From the NCBI RefSeq assembly GCF_003205205.1, contig NZ_QJRL01000002.1, forward strand, positions 310,001 through 374,000: DNA of 64,000 nt, in the 5' to 3' direction. The notes beneath the pieces were generated by a model. It was not told where the DNA came from. It did no database searches and saw only the letters and a list, made by a program, of their open reading frames with translations. Below are positions 41,951-51,154 of the stretch, in pieces; position 1 is the first letter of the stretch, and each line of letters starts with the position of its first letter. The translations under genes and the position numbers were made by a program. The stretch comes from Pseudomonas sp. LB-090624. GTDB lineage: Bacteria; Pseudomonadota; Gammaproteobacteria; Pseudomonadales; Pseudomonadaceae.

Positions 41951-42498
41951 GGCTGTTCACCGACCAGGTAGGTCTTGCTGATGTGGCGGAACAAGGGGTG
42001 GCTGGCACTGCCCATTAGCTCGAACAGCACCATTTCCCGGGTCACCACCTGCGCCCCGGCGGCTCGCATGCGTGCCAGGCCCGCAGCCTTGCTGGCCGCA
42101 GTGCGGCTGTCACAGGCATCCTCGACCACGAACACCTGTTTGCCCAGCGCCAGCAGGCCGAGCACGGTCTGCAGCACGCAGACATGGGTTTCCATACCAC
42201 ACACGATCACCTGCCCACGCGCCATCAGGCTGGCCGGCAGGCACTCGGCGGCCACACAGGAAAAATGGCTTTTCTCCACCACGTCGGCAGCCGGTGCAGC
42301 GGCCAGCAGCTCCGCCAAGGTATGACCCAAGCCCTTGGGGTACTGCTCGGAGATCACCGTCGGCAGCTCCAGCTCGGCGGTCGCAGCCAGCAACCAGCGC
42401 GCCCGCGCTCGAGTGCCTTCGGGGTCGCTCATGGCGCCGATGAGTTTTTCCTGGATGTCGACGACCAGCAGTGTGGCCTTGTGTGGATCGATCAGCAT
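41947..42498 (-). CDS. Isochorismatase-family cysteine hydrolase
   Basis: A 183-residue hydrolase of the YcaC/nicotinamidase superfamily. The catalytic Asp is in LLVVDIQEKL (near residue 13), Lys in VVEKSHFSC, and Cys in VIVCGMETHVCVLQTVLGLL (GxETxxCV, nucleophile near residue 119). The family hydrolyses amides or carboxylate esters; the substrate is unknown. The ATG at 42498 has AGGGG 7 bp upstream. It is upstream of and coupled to the DUF1615 gene, and sits between two pyoverdine gene groups without obvious role in that pathway. Confidence 0.88.
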   Translation of the reverse strand: MLIDPHKATLLVVDIQEKLIGAMSDPEGTRARARWLLAATAELELPTVISEQYPKGLGHTLAELLAAAPAADVVEKSHFSCVAAECLPASLMARGQVIVCGMETHVCVLQTVLGLLALGKQVFVVEDACDSRTAASKAAGLARMRAAGAQVVTREMVLFELMGSASHPLFRHISKTYLVGEQP

Positions 42499-42555
42499 TG
42501 CATGCCCCTTGCCTGGGAAAAGGCCTAGCCTCCCCCAGGCAAGCGGTAACGTCAA

Positions 42556-43275
42556 TCAGGCTGTCAGCCGCAGCGGTTGCAGCGCGGCGGTAAGTGCGTC
42601 CAGCACAGGGTCTTCATGTTCATGGATGAAGAAGTGGCCACCCGGGAACATCTGCAGGGTGAATTCACCGTGGGTTTCACTGCCCCAGGCCTGCAGCTGC
42701 TCATCGTTGGCCCGGTCATCGGTGCCACCCAGTACATGTAGCGGGCACTGCAATGCCGGGCGCTGACGGTAGGCGTAGGTCCCGCACAACAGGAAATCGG
42801 CGCGCAGGGTGGGCAAGGTCAGGCTCATCAGTTCGGCATTGGCCAACACTTCTTCAGGCGTGCCCTGCAGCTCACGCAACTCGCTGATCAGCTCGGCGTC
42901 GCTCTTGGGCTGGCCCCAATTCTTGCCGTCGTAGTCCTCGCGCCGGGTCGGTGCCGCCGTCCCGCAGGCGAATAACGCCACGGGCGCCGGGCAGCCCAGC
43001 GCTTGCAGCTCGTGGGCCAGCTCGAAGGCCAGCAACGCACCGAGACTGTGGCCAAGCAACGCGTAAGGCGCACTGGCCGTCAGGCGCTGCTCGCTGGCCA
43101 GTAGCCGGGCCAGCGCCTGCATGTCGGTGTACAGCGGTTCGGCCATGCGCGCACCGCGCCCGGGCAATTCCACCGGGCGTACCTGCAACCAGGCAGGCAG
43201 CTTGCGCCGCCAGCGGCTGTAGACCATCGCGCTGGCGCCGGAGTACGGCAGGCACAGCAGGTTCAATGGGGTCAC
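42556..43275 (-). CDS. Type II thioesterase of the pyoverdine cluster (PvdG-like)
   Basis: A 239-residue alpha/beta-hydrolase thioesterase. The nucleophile is in [15 protein letters not shown], the acid in [10 protein letters not shown] and the catalytic His in [10 protein letters not shown]. Such enzymes clear mis-primed acyl groups from non-ribosomal peptide synthetases. The GTG at 43275 overlaps the MbtH stop (GTGA), so the two genes are coupled; a longer frame to 43563 would cover the whole MbtH gene in another frame and is rejected. With MbtH it serves the pyoverdine synthetases, which are not in this window. Confidence 0.9.
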   Translation of the reverse strand: MTPLNLLCLPYSGASAMVYSRWRRKLPAWLQVRPVELPGRGARMAEPLYTDMQALARLLASEQRLTASAPYALLGHSLGALLAFELAHELQALGCPAPVALFACGTAAPTRREDYDGKNWGQPKSDAELISELRELQGTPEEVLANAELMSLTLPTLRADFLLCGTYAYRQRPALQCPLHVLGGTDDRANDEQLQAWGSETHGEFTLQMFPGGHFFIHEHEDPVLDALTAALQPLRLTA

Positions 43276-43493
43276 TGGGCGGCAGCTTCGGCCATTTTCT
43301 GGCGCAGGCTCAGCGGGCGCATGTCGGTCCAGACTTCGTCGATGTAGGCCAGACAGTCCTTCTTCAGGCCGCTCTTGCCCACGGCACGCCAGCCGTTGGG
43401 GATGGCTTTGTAGTCGGGCCAGATCGAATACTGCTCTTCGTGGTTGACCACTACCTGGAACTGGATATCGTCGCGGTCGAAAACGGAAGTCAT
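43272..43493 (-). CDS. MbtH-like protein
   Basis: A 73-residue protein with [19 protein letters not shown] and [16 protein letters not shown], the full MbtH signature (SxWP, IPxGW, WxDMRP). MbtH proteins bind and activate adenylation domains of non-ribosomal peptide synthetases. Preceded by an iron-starvation-type promoter at 43555-43578 (minus strand) and coupled to the thioesterase gene by a 4-bp overlap. Confidence 0.95.
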   Translation of the reverse strand: MTSVFDRDDIQFQVVVNHEEQYSIWPDYKAIPNGWRAVGKSGLKKDCLAYIDEVWTDMRPLSLRQKMAEAAAQ

Positions 43494-43554
43494 TGCCTGT
43501 CTCCTTGAATGATGAATGCCGCTGCGGGCTTCGCGCAGGGGGGCTTTCAAGTAG

Positions 43555-43578
43555 ACGTAGCAAACGGTGGGAAAATTA
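43555..43578 (-). promoter_or_regulatory. PvdS-type iron-starvation promoter of mbtH (one mismatch)
   Basis: On the minus strand TAATT, 16 bases (starting TTCCC), then CGT; the consensus is TAAAT-N16-CGT. It lies 62 bp before the mbtH start. Confidence 0.65.
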
Positions 43579-43640
43579 GTGGGCCTCACGCACTTCCTTG
43601 TGGCCGCGGCCCGCGTAACTACAGAAGACCGTATTTCACA

Positions 43641-44042
43641 TCAAGCATCCCGCAACAAGTCGTGGTTATCGAGCAGGCGGAAGGCCACCTGCGGGTTGCG
43701 CTCCAGCCCCCGGCGGATCGCTGCCGGGATCGATTGCCGGGTCTTGCGGCACAGCCCCGGCTGGTCGTCCAGTTCGATGACGATACCGCGCATGGTCCGC
43801 ACTTCGTTGAAGCCTGGGGCAATGTGCACGCGGATGCCGAGGTTTTCGTACAAGCGTTGCTGCAGGCGTTGCAGGTCTTCGAGGTCCTTGAGGTTTTCCA
43901 GGCGTTCGAGCAGGCGTTTTTCTTCCTGGCGGGTCAGCAGGAGGATGCGCTGGGCGGTCTGCGGGTGCTCGGCCAAGTGTTCACGCCCGCAGATACAGGC
44001 GCCAGGGGGGCACGGTTGGCGTAAAGGGGCTGGTGTACTCAT
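43641..44042 (-). CDS. Uncharacterised Leu-rich cytoplasmic protein
   Basis: A 133-residue protein. The N-terminus has a Cys cluster (PCPPGACICGREHL: C-x6-C-x-C within a Pro/Gly-rich context) that could hold a metal. A helical middle follows (ILLLTRQEEKRLLERLENLK), and the C-terminus reads VAFRLLDNHDLLRDA. No known family recognised. Start at 44042 is the first ATG giving a normal composition. Divergent from purU across 231 bp. Confidence 0.62.
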   Translation of the reverse strand: MSTPAPLRQPCPPGACICGREHLAEHPQTAQRILLLTRQEEKRLLERLENLKDLEDLQRLQQRLYENLGIRVHIAPGFNEVRTMRGIVIELDDQPGLCRKTRQSIPAAIRRGLERNPQVAFRLLDNHDLLRDA

Positions 44043-44273
44043 AGGGCAAGCATAGCGTGTACTCCGGCTGCGCGGGTATGTCGGCTCAGGGTATGAAAAC
44101 TTTCCTGTCAGGATAAAAAATTTCACAAACCTCTAGACCGCCTACCCCCTCTTGGCCTATAAATCGCCTAAAGGAAATTTATATTCCCACCAAGAAACAT
44201 CACTTCGCCGCTCGCGAAGCCTCTTTTGCCCTTGTGCCCGACCTGCCCCACTCCATCACGAGGCCTATTCCAC

Positions 44274-45140
44274 ATGCACCCCGCTCCCGATCATTTCATC
44301 CTGCGTGTCAGTTGCCCGGCGGTGTCCGGCATCGTCGCGGCGGTGACCACCTACCTGGCCGAGCACGGTTGCTATATCAGCGAGATGGCGCAGTTCGACG
44401 ACGAGGATAAAGGGCGCTTCTTCATGCGCGCAGTGTTCCGCTACAACACCGGTACCCCAGGCGACACGCCGCAGCTGGAAAGCGGCTTCAGCGATGTCGC
44501 CCAGCGTTTCGACATGCAGTGGAGCCTGCACAGCAGCGCCCGGCCCATGCGCGTGCTGCTGATGGTGAGCAAGTTCGACCACTGCCTGTCCGACCTGCTG
44601 TACCGGCACGCCAAGGGCGAGCTGGACATGCAGATCACTGCCGTGGTTTCCAACCACCTGGACCTGCGCCCGATGGCCGAGCGCCAGGGCATTCGCTTCG
44701 TCTACCTGCCGGTGACCAAGGACACCAAGGCAGAGCAGGAAGCAGCGCTGCTGCGCATCGTCGAGGACACCGGTACCGAACTGGTGGTGCTGGCGCGCTA
44801 CATGCAGATCCTCTCCGACGACCTGTGCCGCCAGCTGTCGGGCCGGGCGATCAACATTCACCACTCGTTCCTGCCTGGTTTCAAGGGTGCCAAGCCCTAT
44901 CACCAGGCCTACCAGCGCGGGGTCAAGCTGATCGGCGCCACCGCCCACTACGTTACCAGCGACCTCGACGAAGGGCCGATCATCGAACAGGAAGTGCAGC
45001 GCGTCGACCACGCCTACGCCCCGGATGACCTCGTAGCCATCGGCCGCGACACCGAGACCATCGCCCTGTCCCGCGCGGTGAAATACCACCTTGAGCACCG
45101 TGTGTTTCTCAACCACGACCGCACGGTGATTTTCAAATGA
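44274..45140 (+). CDS. purU: Formyltetrahydrofolate deformylase PurU
   Basis: A 288-residue enzyme that hydrolyses 10-formyl-THF to formate and THF. An N-terminal ACT domain (about residues 5-80) is followed by a formyltransferase fold: [19 protein letters not shown], the active-site block [21 protein letters not shown] with catalytic His, and the Asp in [14 protein letters not shown]. It overlaps folD by 4 bp and begins an operon with soxBDAG-type genes, where it recycles THF loaded with one-carbon units from N-demethylation. A second, housekeeping purU probably exists elsewhere. Confidence 0.94.
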   Translation: MHPAPDHFILRVSCPAVSGIVAAVTTYLAEHGCYISEMAQFDDEDKGRFFMRAVFRYNTGTPGDTPQLESGFSDVAQRFDMQWSLHSSARPMRVLLMVSKFDHCLSDLLYRHAKGELDMQITAVVSNHLDLRPMAERQGIRFVYLPVTKDTKAEQEAALLRIVEDTGTELVVLARYMQILSDDLCRQLSGRAINIHHSFLPGFKGAKPYHQAYQRGVKLIGATAHYVTSDLDEGPIIEQEVQRVDHAYAPDDLVAIGRDTETIALSRAVKYHLEHRVFLNHDRTVIFK

Positions 45141-46048
45141 ACGCCATTCCCAGCATCAAGCTGATCGACGGCAAAGCCACGGCTGCGCGCGTGCTGGCCG
45201 AGGTGCGCGAGCAGGTGCAGCAGCTGCGCGACGGCGGCGTGCAACCGGGCCTTGCCGTGGTGCTGGTTGGCGCCGATGCCGCCAGCCAGGTGTACGTGCG
45301 CAACAAAGTGCTGCGCGCCGAGGAAGTGGGTATTCGCTCACTGGAGCATCGCCTGCCCACCGACACTACCCAGGCCGAACTGCTGACCCTGATCGAGCGC
45401 CTGAACCGCGACACCGAGGTCAACGGCATTCTGGTGCAGCTGCCCTTGCCCGGGCATATCGACGAACACCGCATACTGCAAGCCATCAACCCGCTCAAGG
45501 ACGTGGATGGCTTCCACAGCGAGAACGTCGGCGGCCTGGCCCAAGGGCGTGACGTGCTCACCCCCTGCACGCCCAGCGGCTGCATGCGCTTGCTGCGCGA
45601 TACCTGCGGCGAGCTGCGTGGCAAGCACGCTGTGGTGGTTGGCCGCTCCAACATCGTCGGCAAGCCCATGGCGGCCCTGCTCCTGCAAGCCGACTGCACG
45701 GTGACCGTGGTGCACTCGCGCAGCCAGGACTTACCAGCGCTGTGCCGCCAGGCCGATATCCTGGTGGCCGCTGTAGGCAAGCCCCTGCTGATCGGCGCTG
45801 ACTGGCTCAAGCCCGGCGCAGTGGTGATCGATGTGGGCATCAACCGCATTGATGTGGGTGGCCACAGCCGCCTCGTCGGCGATGTCGATTTTGCTGCTGC
45901 CCTGCCCCAGGTTGCCGGTATCACCCCGGTGCCCGGCGGTGTCGGCCCCATGACCATTGCCTACCTGATGAAAAACACCCTGCTCGCCCTCGACCTGCAA
46001 CAGCAGGCCGCCCACCAGGAGCGCACCGCATGCCTTTCGCCCTGCTGA
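45137..46048 (+). CDS. folD: Bifunctional methylene-THF dehydrogenase/cyclohydrolase FolD
   Basis: A 303-residue protein (slightly longer than the usual 285 because of a C-terminal extension). It contains the catalytic Tyr/Lys in [15 protein letters not shown], the substrate motif [20 protein letters not shown], the NADP motif [13 protein letters not shown] and the C-terminal signature [16 protein letters not shown]. It converts methylene-THF to formyl-THF, which PurU then deformylates. Its 3' end overlaps the soxB-like start by 19 bp. Confidence 0.93.
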   Translation: MNAIPSIKLIDGKATAARVLAEVREQVQQLRDGGVQPGLAVVLVGADAASQVYVRNKVLRAEEVGIRSLEHRLPTDTTQAELLTLIERLNRDTEVNGILVQLPLPGHIDEHRILQAINPLKDVDGFHSENVGGLAQGRDVLTPCTPSGCMRLLRDTCGELRGKHAVVVGRSNIVGKPMAALLLQADCTVTVVHSRSQDLPALCRQADILVAAVGKPLLIGADWLKPGAVVIDVGINRIDVGGHSRLVGDVDFAAALPQVAGITPVPGGVGPMTIAYLMKNTLLALDLQQQAAHQERTACLSPC

Positions 46049-47271
46049 AATACGGCCTGAGCGCCGACTATCCGGTGGAGGTCGACCTGCCGCCACCGTG
46101 CGAACTCAAGCCGCGCTATGACGTGGTGATCATCGGCGGTGGCGGCCACGGGCTGGCCATTGCTTACTACCTGGCAAAGTACCACGGCGTGACCAATGTC
46201 GCCGTGCTGGAGAAGGCCTACCTGGGTGGCGGCAATACCGCGCGCAACACGGCGGTGATCCGCTCCAACTACCTCACCAGCGAAGGTGTGCGCTTTTACG
46301 CCGAATCCGTGCGCATGTTCCAGAACCTGTCGAACGAGTTCGATTTCAACATCATGTATTCCGAGCGTGGCCAGCTGACCCTGGCGCACACCGACGCCAC
46401 CGTGCGCGCCTTCCGCCAACGCGCCGAGGTCAACAAACACTTCGGCGGGCGCACCGAGATGATCGACCGTCAACAGATTCGTGAGCTGGTCCCCAGCCTG
46501 AACCTGGACCCCGGCCACCTGCCGGTGCTCGCCGGCCTCTGGCACATCGACGGCGCCACGGCTCGACACGACGCCGTGGCTTGGGGCTACGCCAAGCAGG
46601 CGGCCAAGCGCGGCGTGGAAATCCACCCGCTGACCGAAGTGCAGGACCTGCTGATTCGCAACGGCCGCATCGAAGCAGTGAAGACCAACCGTGGCACCGT
46701 GCAGTGCGGCTGCGTGGTGCAGGCGGTGGCCGGCGCCAGCTCGCTGCTGATGGCCAAGGCCGGCATCCGCGCGCCGATCCACACCTACCCGCTGCAGGCC
46801 ATGGTCACCCAACCGTTCAAGCCGTTCCTCGACCCGCTGGTGAGCTCGTCGGCGCTGCACTGCTACGTGCAGCAGACCAGTCGAGGCGAAATCGTCTTCG
46901 GCGGCGGTTCCGACCCTTACCCGCTGTACAACACCCGCTCCACGCTCGATCTCAAGGAAAGCCTGTTGGCCCATGCCATCGAGATGTTCCCGTTCATGGC
47001 CAACGCCAAGCTGATGCGCCAGTGGGCCGGGATGACCGACATGACCCCGGACTACAGCCCGATCATGGGGCTGTCACCCGTCGAAAACTACTACCTCGAC
47101 GCGGGCTGGGGCACCTGGGGCTTCAAGGCTACCCCGATCTGCGGCAAGACCATGGCCGAGCTGGTCGCCAGCGGCGGCAAGGTGCCCGAGCTGATCGCCC
47201 CGTTCGCCCTGGAGCGCTTCAGCCGCTTCCAGCAAGTCAACGAAATGGGCGCCACCGCGGCCAGCCACTAA
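46030..47271 (+). CDS. soxB: Heterotetrameric sarcosine-oxidase-like enzyme, beta subunit
   Basis: A 413-residue flavoprotein. N-terminal FAD motif [20 protein letters not shown] (about residues 31-50), then [20 protein letters not shown] and, near the C-terminus, [20 protein letters not shown]. This is the SoxB family, which carries the amine-oxidising flavin site. With delta, alpha and gamma subunits it demethylates an N-methyl compound and passes formaldehyde to THF. The same family includes N-methylglutamate dehydrogenase and other N-demethylases, so sarcosine is only the default substrate; the symbol denotes family. Confidence 0.86.
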   Translation: MPFALLKYGLSADYPVEVDLPPPCELKPRYDVVIIGGGGHGLAIAYYLAKYHGVTNVAVLEKAYLGGGNTARNTAVIRSNYLTSEGVRFYAESVRMFQNLSNEFDFNIMYSERGQLTLAHTDATVRAFRQRAEVNKHFGGRTEMIDRQQIRELVPSLNLDPGHLPVLAGLWHIDGATARHDAVAWGYAKQAAKRGVEIHPLTEVQDLLIRNGRIEAVKTNRGTVQCGCVVQAVAGASSLLMAKAGIRAPIHTYPLQAMVTQPFKPFLDPLVSSSALHCYVQQTSRGEIVFGGGSDPYPLYNTRSTLDLKESLLAHAIEMFPFMANAKLMRQWAGMTDMTPDYSPIMGLSPVENYYLDAGWGTWGFKATPICGKTMAELVASGGKVPELIAPFALERFSRFQQVNEMGATAASH

Positions 47272-47283
47272 GGAGCGACGCCG

Positions 47284-47589
47284 ATGAAGATCCTGACCTG
47301 CCCCCTCAATGGCCCACGCAATATCAGCGAGTTCACCTACGGCGGCGAGCTCAAGCACATGCCCGACCCGGCCAGCTGCAGCGACGCCGAGTGGGCCGAC
47401 CATGTGTTCAACAGCGACAACCTGGCCGGGGTGGTGCTGGAGTGGTGGCTGCACAACGCCTCCAGCTATTGGTTCCTGGCCGAACGCCACACGGTAAGTG
47501 ACCAGGTACTGCGCACCTTCGACCCCAGGGCACTGTTCGACCGCCGCGTCGACTTTGCCCCAACCGCAACAGCGGAGATTGCCGGATGA
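47284..47589 (+). CDS. soxD: Sarcosine-oxidase-like enzyme, delta subunit
   Basis: A 101-residue subunit with the zinc-type start MKILTCPLNGPRNISEFTYG. The canonical SoxD has several Cys/His near the N-terminus that hold zinc; here Cys6 remains and WWLHNASSYWFLAERHTVSD supplies His residues, so the zinc site may be altered. The central signature CSDAEWADHVFNSDNLAGVV is family-like. It lies 12 bp after soxB and overlaps soxA by 4 bp. Confidence 0.86.
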   Translation: MKILTCPLNGPRNISEFTYGGELKHMPDPASCSDAEWADHVFNSDNLAGVVLEWWLHNASSYWFLAERHTVSDQVLRTFDPRALFDRRVDFAPTATAEIAG

Positions 47590-50489
47590 CCAGCCACACT
47601 CGCCTCCCCGCGCCCATGGGCCTGCTGATCGACCGCGAGCGGCCCCTGCGTTTCCAGTTCGACGGCCAGGCTTGCGCAGGCTTTGCCGGTGACACCATCG
47701 CCAGTGCCCTGCTCGGCAACGGCCGCTGGCTGCTGTCGCGCTCGTTCAAATACCACCGCCCACGCGGCCCGCTGAGCATGGCCGGGCAGGACGCCAACAC
47801 CCTGGTCCAACTGCCGGAAGAACCCAACGTGCTGGCCGACATGGAACCCGCCCGGGACGGCCAGGTGGTCGACGGCCAGAACTTCAACGGCAGCCTGGAG
47901 CACGACCGCGACGCCTACCTGGGCAAGTTCTCGCGTTTCATGCCTGTGGGCTTCTACTACCGCTCGTTCTACAAGCCCAAGGGCATGTGGAAGGTCTGGG
48001 AGCCACTGATCCGCAAAAAGGCCGGCCTGGGCGTGCTCGACCTTGGTTTCAAGCCGCAGTACTACGATAAGGCCTACCTGTTTGTCGAGGTGGCGGTGAT
48101 CGGCGCCGGCCCGGCCGGCCTGCGCGCGGCGCTGGACGCGGCCAACGCCGGGGCCCAGGTGCTACTGATCGAACAGCAGCCAGTGCTCGGCGGCTCGCTC
48201 ACCTATGCCCGCTTCGATATCGCCGGCACCCGTGCCGCCGCCCTGCGCCAAGAGCTGCTGGCAGCCGTGGAAAGCCACCCGAACATCCAGGTATTGCTGG
48301 AAGCCACCTGCAACGGCTGGTTCACCGACAACTACCTGCCGGTGATCCAGCACAAACGCCTGTACAAGGTCCGCGCCAACCGCTGCCTGGTAACGGCCGG
48401 CTCGTTCGACCAGCCGGTGGTGTTCCGCAACAACGACCTGCCCGGCGTGATGCTGACCAGCGCTGCACAGCGGTTGATGAAACTGTATGCGGTCAAGCCG
48501 GGCGAGCGTGCGGTCGTCCTGACTGGCCACGATGACGGCTACCTCGCCGCACTTGACTTGCAGGAGCAAGGCGTAGCCATAGCAGCGGTGGTCGACATGC
48601 GCGCGGCGCCGGCCGATGCCACACTGGCCGCCGAGCTGAAGCGCCGCGATATCCCCGTGCACCTGGGCAGCACCGTGTACGAAGCGCTGCATGACGCAGG
48701 CATGCGCCATGTCAGTGGCGTCGACATTCGCCCGATCACCGGCCAGGGCAAGGTGGGCCCGCATGGCCTGCGCCTGGCCTGTGACCTGCTGTGCATGTCG
48801 GCAGGCTACATGCCGGTGTACCAGTTGTTGTGCCAGGCCGGTGGCAAGCTGGCCTATGACGTCAACCGCGACGAATTCGCCATCAGCAACCTGCCGGCAG
48901 GGCTGGATATCGCCGGTTCCGTGAATGGCCGCCACGCGCTGGCCAATGTGCTGGCCGACGCCACTCGCGGGGCTGCCGAAGCGGTGGCTGCGCTGGGGCT
49001 TGAAGCGCCGGCGCAGCCGGTGTTCGGTGCCGAACCCAGGGTCAATTTCCCCTGGCCGATCTTCCCGCACCCCAAGGGCAAGGATTTCGTCGATTTCGAC
49101 GAAGACCTGCAAGTCCGCGACATCGTCAATGCCACCCGTAGCGGCTACCGCGATGTGCAACTGGTCAAGCGCTTTTCCACGGTCGGCATGGGCCCGTCCC
49201 AAGGTCGCCACTCGGCATTGCCCACTGCGCGGCTGGTGGCCCATGCCACCGGCCGCAGCATCAGCGAAACCGGGGTCACCACCGCCCGCCCACCGTTCCA
49301 GGCGGAAAAACTTGCGCATGTCGCCGGCCGCGCGTTCGACCCGTACCGGCAAACGCCGATGCACCACCGCCATCTGCAAGCCGGGGCGAAGATGATGCCG
49401 GCCGGCATCTGGCAGCGCCCGGCCTACTACGGCAAGCCCGAGGACCGTGAACGCTGCATGCAGGAGGAGGCCCGCCACGTGCGCGAGAAAGTCGGGTTGA
49501 TCGACGTTTCCACCCTCGGCGGCCTGGACGTACGCGGGCCGGACGCCGCCGAACTGCTGGAGCGCCTGTACACCTTCGGCTTCGCCAGGCTGGCCATTGG
49601 CCGTACCCGCTACGCGCTGATGACCAACGAGCACGGCGTGGTGATCGACGATGGCGTCTGCGCCCGCCTGGGCGAGCAGCACTTCTATGTGAGCGCGACC
49701 ACCAGCGGTGTCGACCGTATCTACCAGCAGATGCTGAAGTGGAACGCACAATGGCGCCTGGACGTGGACATCACCAACGTCACCGCCGCACTGGCTGCGG
49801 TAAACCTGGCCGGGCCGCTGTCACGCCAGGTGCTGGCCAAGTTGTGTGATGACGTGGACCTGTCGGCCGAGGCCTTCCCTTACCTGGGCGTGCGCCAGGG
49901 CAAGGTGGCTGGCATCACGGCGCGCATTCTGCGGGTGGGTTTTGTCGGTGAGCTGGGCTATGAAATACACGTCCCAGCGCGCCACGCCGAACGCCTGTGG
50001 GACACCTTGATGCAGGCCGGCGCCGGGTTGGGCATCCGCCCGTTTGGCGTCGAGACCCAGCGCCTGCTGCGCCTGGAAAAAGGCCATGTGATCATCAGCC
50101 AGGACACCGATGGCATGACCCACCCGGCAGAGATAGACATGCAGTGGGCCATCGCCCGCAAGAAGCCATTCTTCGTCGGCAAGCGCTCGATCGAAATCCT
50201 CGAGGCGCAGCCGCTCAAGCGCAAGCTGGTCGGCTTCACCCTGCCCAAGGGTAGCCCGCAGCCGCTGGAGGGGCACCTGGTGCTCGATGGGCCAGACATC
50301 AGCGGCAACGTCACCTCGTGCGAGTACTCGCAGACCCTGGGGCAGATCATTGGTCTGGCTTATGCCGGCGCCCACCAGGCAACCCCGGGCATGCACATCC
50401 CAATCCGCGTGGCAGGCGGCGTGATGGTCAATGCCAAGGTGGTGCAACTGCCGTTCCACGACCCCGACAACCTGCGCCAGGAGCTCTGA
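47586..50489 (+). CDS. soxA: Sarcosine-oxidase-like enzyme, alpha subunit
   Basis: A 967-residue subunit of normal SoxA length. N-terminal 2Fe-2S-ferredoxin-like part with DTIASALLGNGRWLLSRSFK and YHRPRGP, a Rossmann NAD-binding motif VAVIGAGPAGLRAALDAANA near residue 175, FDQPVVFRNNDLPGVM, and a C-terminal glycine-cleavage T-protein-like domain (about 600-960) with FVGELGYEIHVPA and RLEKGHVIISQDTDG, where THF accepts the one-carbon group. Frame intact. Followed 3 bp later by soxG. Confidence 0.92.
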   Translation: MTSHTRLPAPMGLLIDRERPLRFQFDGQACAGFAGDTIASALLGNGRWLLSRSFKYHRPRGPLSMAGQDANTLVQLPEEPNVLADMEPARDGQVVDGQNFNGSLEHDRDAYLGKFSRFMPVGFYYRSFYKPKGMWKVWEPLIRKKAGLGVLDLGFKPQYYDKAYLFVEVAVIGAGPAGLRAALDAANAGAQVLLIEQQPVLGGSLTYARFDIAGTRAAALRQELLAAVESHPNIQVLLEATCNGWFTDNYLPVIQHKRLYKVRANRCLVTAGSFDQPVVFRNNDLPGVMLTSAAQRLMKLYAVKPGERAVVLTGHDDGYLAALDLQEQGVAIAAVVDMRAAPADATLAAELKRRDIPVHLGSTVYEALHDAGMRHVSGVDIRPITGQGKVGPHGLRLACDLLCMSAGYMPVYQLLCQAGGKLAYDVNRDEFAISNLPAGLDIAGSVNGRHALANVLADATRGAAEAVAALGLEAPAQPVFGAEPRVNFPWPIFPHPKGKDFVDFDEDLQVRDIVNATRSGYRDVQLVKRFSTVGMGPSQGRHSALPTARLVAHATGRSISETGVTTARPPFQAEKLAHVAGRAFDPYRQTPMHHRHLQAGAKMMPAGIWQRPAYYGKPEDRERCMQEEARHVREKVGLIDVSTLGGLDVRGPDAAELLERLYTFGFARLAIGRTRYALMTNEHGVVIDDGVCARLGEQHFYVSATTSGVDRIYQQMLKWNAQWRLDVDITNVTAALAAVNLAGPLSRQVLAKLCDDVDLSAEAFPYLGVRQGKVAGITARILRVGFVGELGYEIHVPARHAERLWDTLMQAGAGLGIRPFGVETQRLLRLEKGHVIISQDTDGMTHPAEIDMQWAIARKKPFFVGKRSIEILEAQPLKRKLVGFTLPKGSPQPLEGHLVLDGPDISGNVTSCEYSQTLGQIIGLAYAGAHQATPGMHIPIRVAGGVMVNAKVVQLPFHDPDNLRQEL

Positions 50490-50492
50490 GCC

Positions 50493-51095
50493 ATGAACAG
50501 TTTGCCAGCCGAAGCGTTTGTTTCTCGCAGCCCTCGGGCTGATGTGTTGCACACCTGTGCGTTGACTGACCTTACCGAATTGGCGCGGGTCGGGTTCCGT
50601 GGCGCTGACAGCGCGGCGTATTTGCAAAACCGAGGCTACCGTTTGCCGCCGCTCCCCAACAATGCCGTGCGCCAGGAAGACGGTGGCTGGGTAGCGCGGT
50701 TGTCGCAGACTGAGTACCTGCTGCTGGGCAGCCTGGCCGATGAGGGTGCACGGGTGGCTGGCGCTGAGGCCGAATGGGCACAGGATGCCCAGCGCAACTA
50801 CCTGCTGCCGCGCCAGGACAGCCATGCCTGGCTGCAGCTGTCGGGTGAATTTGCCAGTGCGGTGATGGCCAAGTTGTGCGGGGTGGATTTGCGTGCCGAG
50901 GCGTTTGGGCCTGGCGCGGTGGCGCAAACCTCGGCGGCGCGGATCAATGTGATCGTGCTCAATGTGGGCAGCGATCAGCGACCGGCGTTGCAGTTGCTGT
51001 TTGATCGGGCATCGCTGGCGTACTTCCGTGATGCGCTACTCGATGCCATGGCGGAATTCGATGGCGGGTGGGTCGGGGTGGATGAGCTGATGTAG
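50493..51095 (+). CDS. soxG: Sarcosine-oxidase-like enzyme, gamma subunit
   Basis: A 200-residue subunit with LTELARVGFRGADSAAYLQN near the N-terminus and DSHAWLQLSGEFASAVMAKL in the middle, matching the SoxG/GcvT-like fold. It packs on the alpha subunit. Last gene of the purU-folD-soxBDAG operon, followed by the palindromic hairpin at 51113-51132. It is the least conserved subunit, so its family call rests partly on position. Confidence 0.85.
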   Translation: MNSLPAEAFVSRSPRADVLHTCALTDLTELARVGFRGADSAAYLQNRGYRLPPLPNNAVRQEDGGWVARLSQTEYLLLGSLADEGARVAGAEAEWAQDAQRNYLLPRQDSHAWLQLSGEFASAVMAKLCGVDLRAEAFGPGAVAQTSAARINVIVLNVGSDQRPALQLLFDRASLAYFRDALLDAMAEFDGGWVGVDELM

Positions 51096-51112
51096 CGCCC
51101 TGTACCCGCCTC

Positions 51113-51132
51113 TTCGCGGGCGCGCCCGCGAA
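51113..51132. terminator. Perfect 20-bp palindrome (REP core) after soxG
   Basis: TTCGCGGGCG-CGCCCGCGAA, a perfect 20-bp palindrome between the convergent soxG and LysR genes. It is a REP-family core and a likely bidirectional terminator. Confidence 0.65.
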
Positions 51133-51154
51133 GCAGCCAACTCGGTATCGAAGA

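Noticed and set aside
44274..45140. PurU as a formyl donor gene for pyoverdine
   Set aside because: Although close to mbtH, purU is coupled to folD and soxBDAG and it destroys formyl-THF instead of supplying it.
48162..49751. 529-codon minus-strand frame antisense to soxA
   Set aside because: Shadow of a conserved gene; no family pattern.
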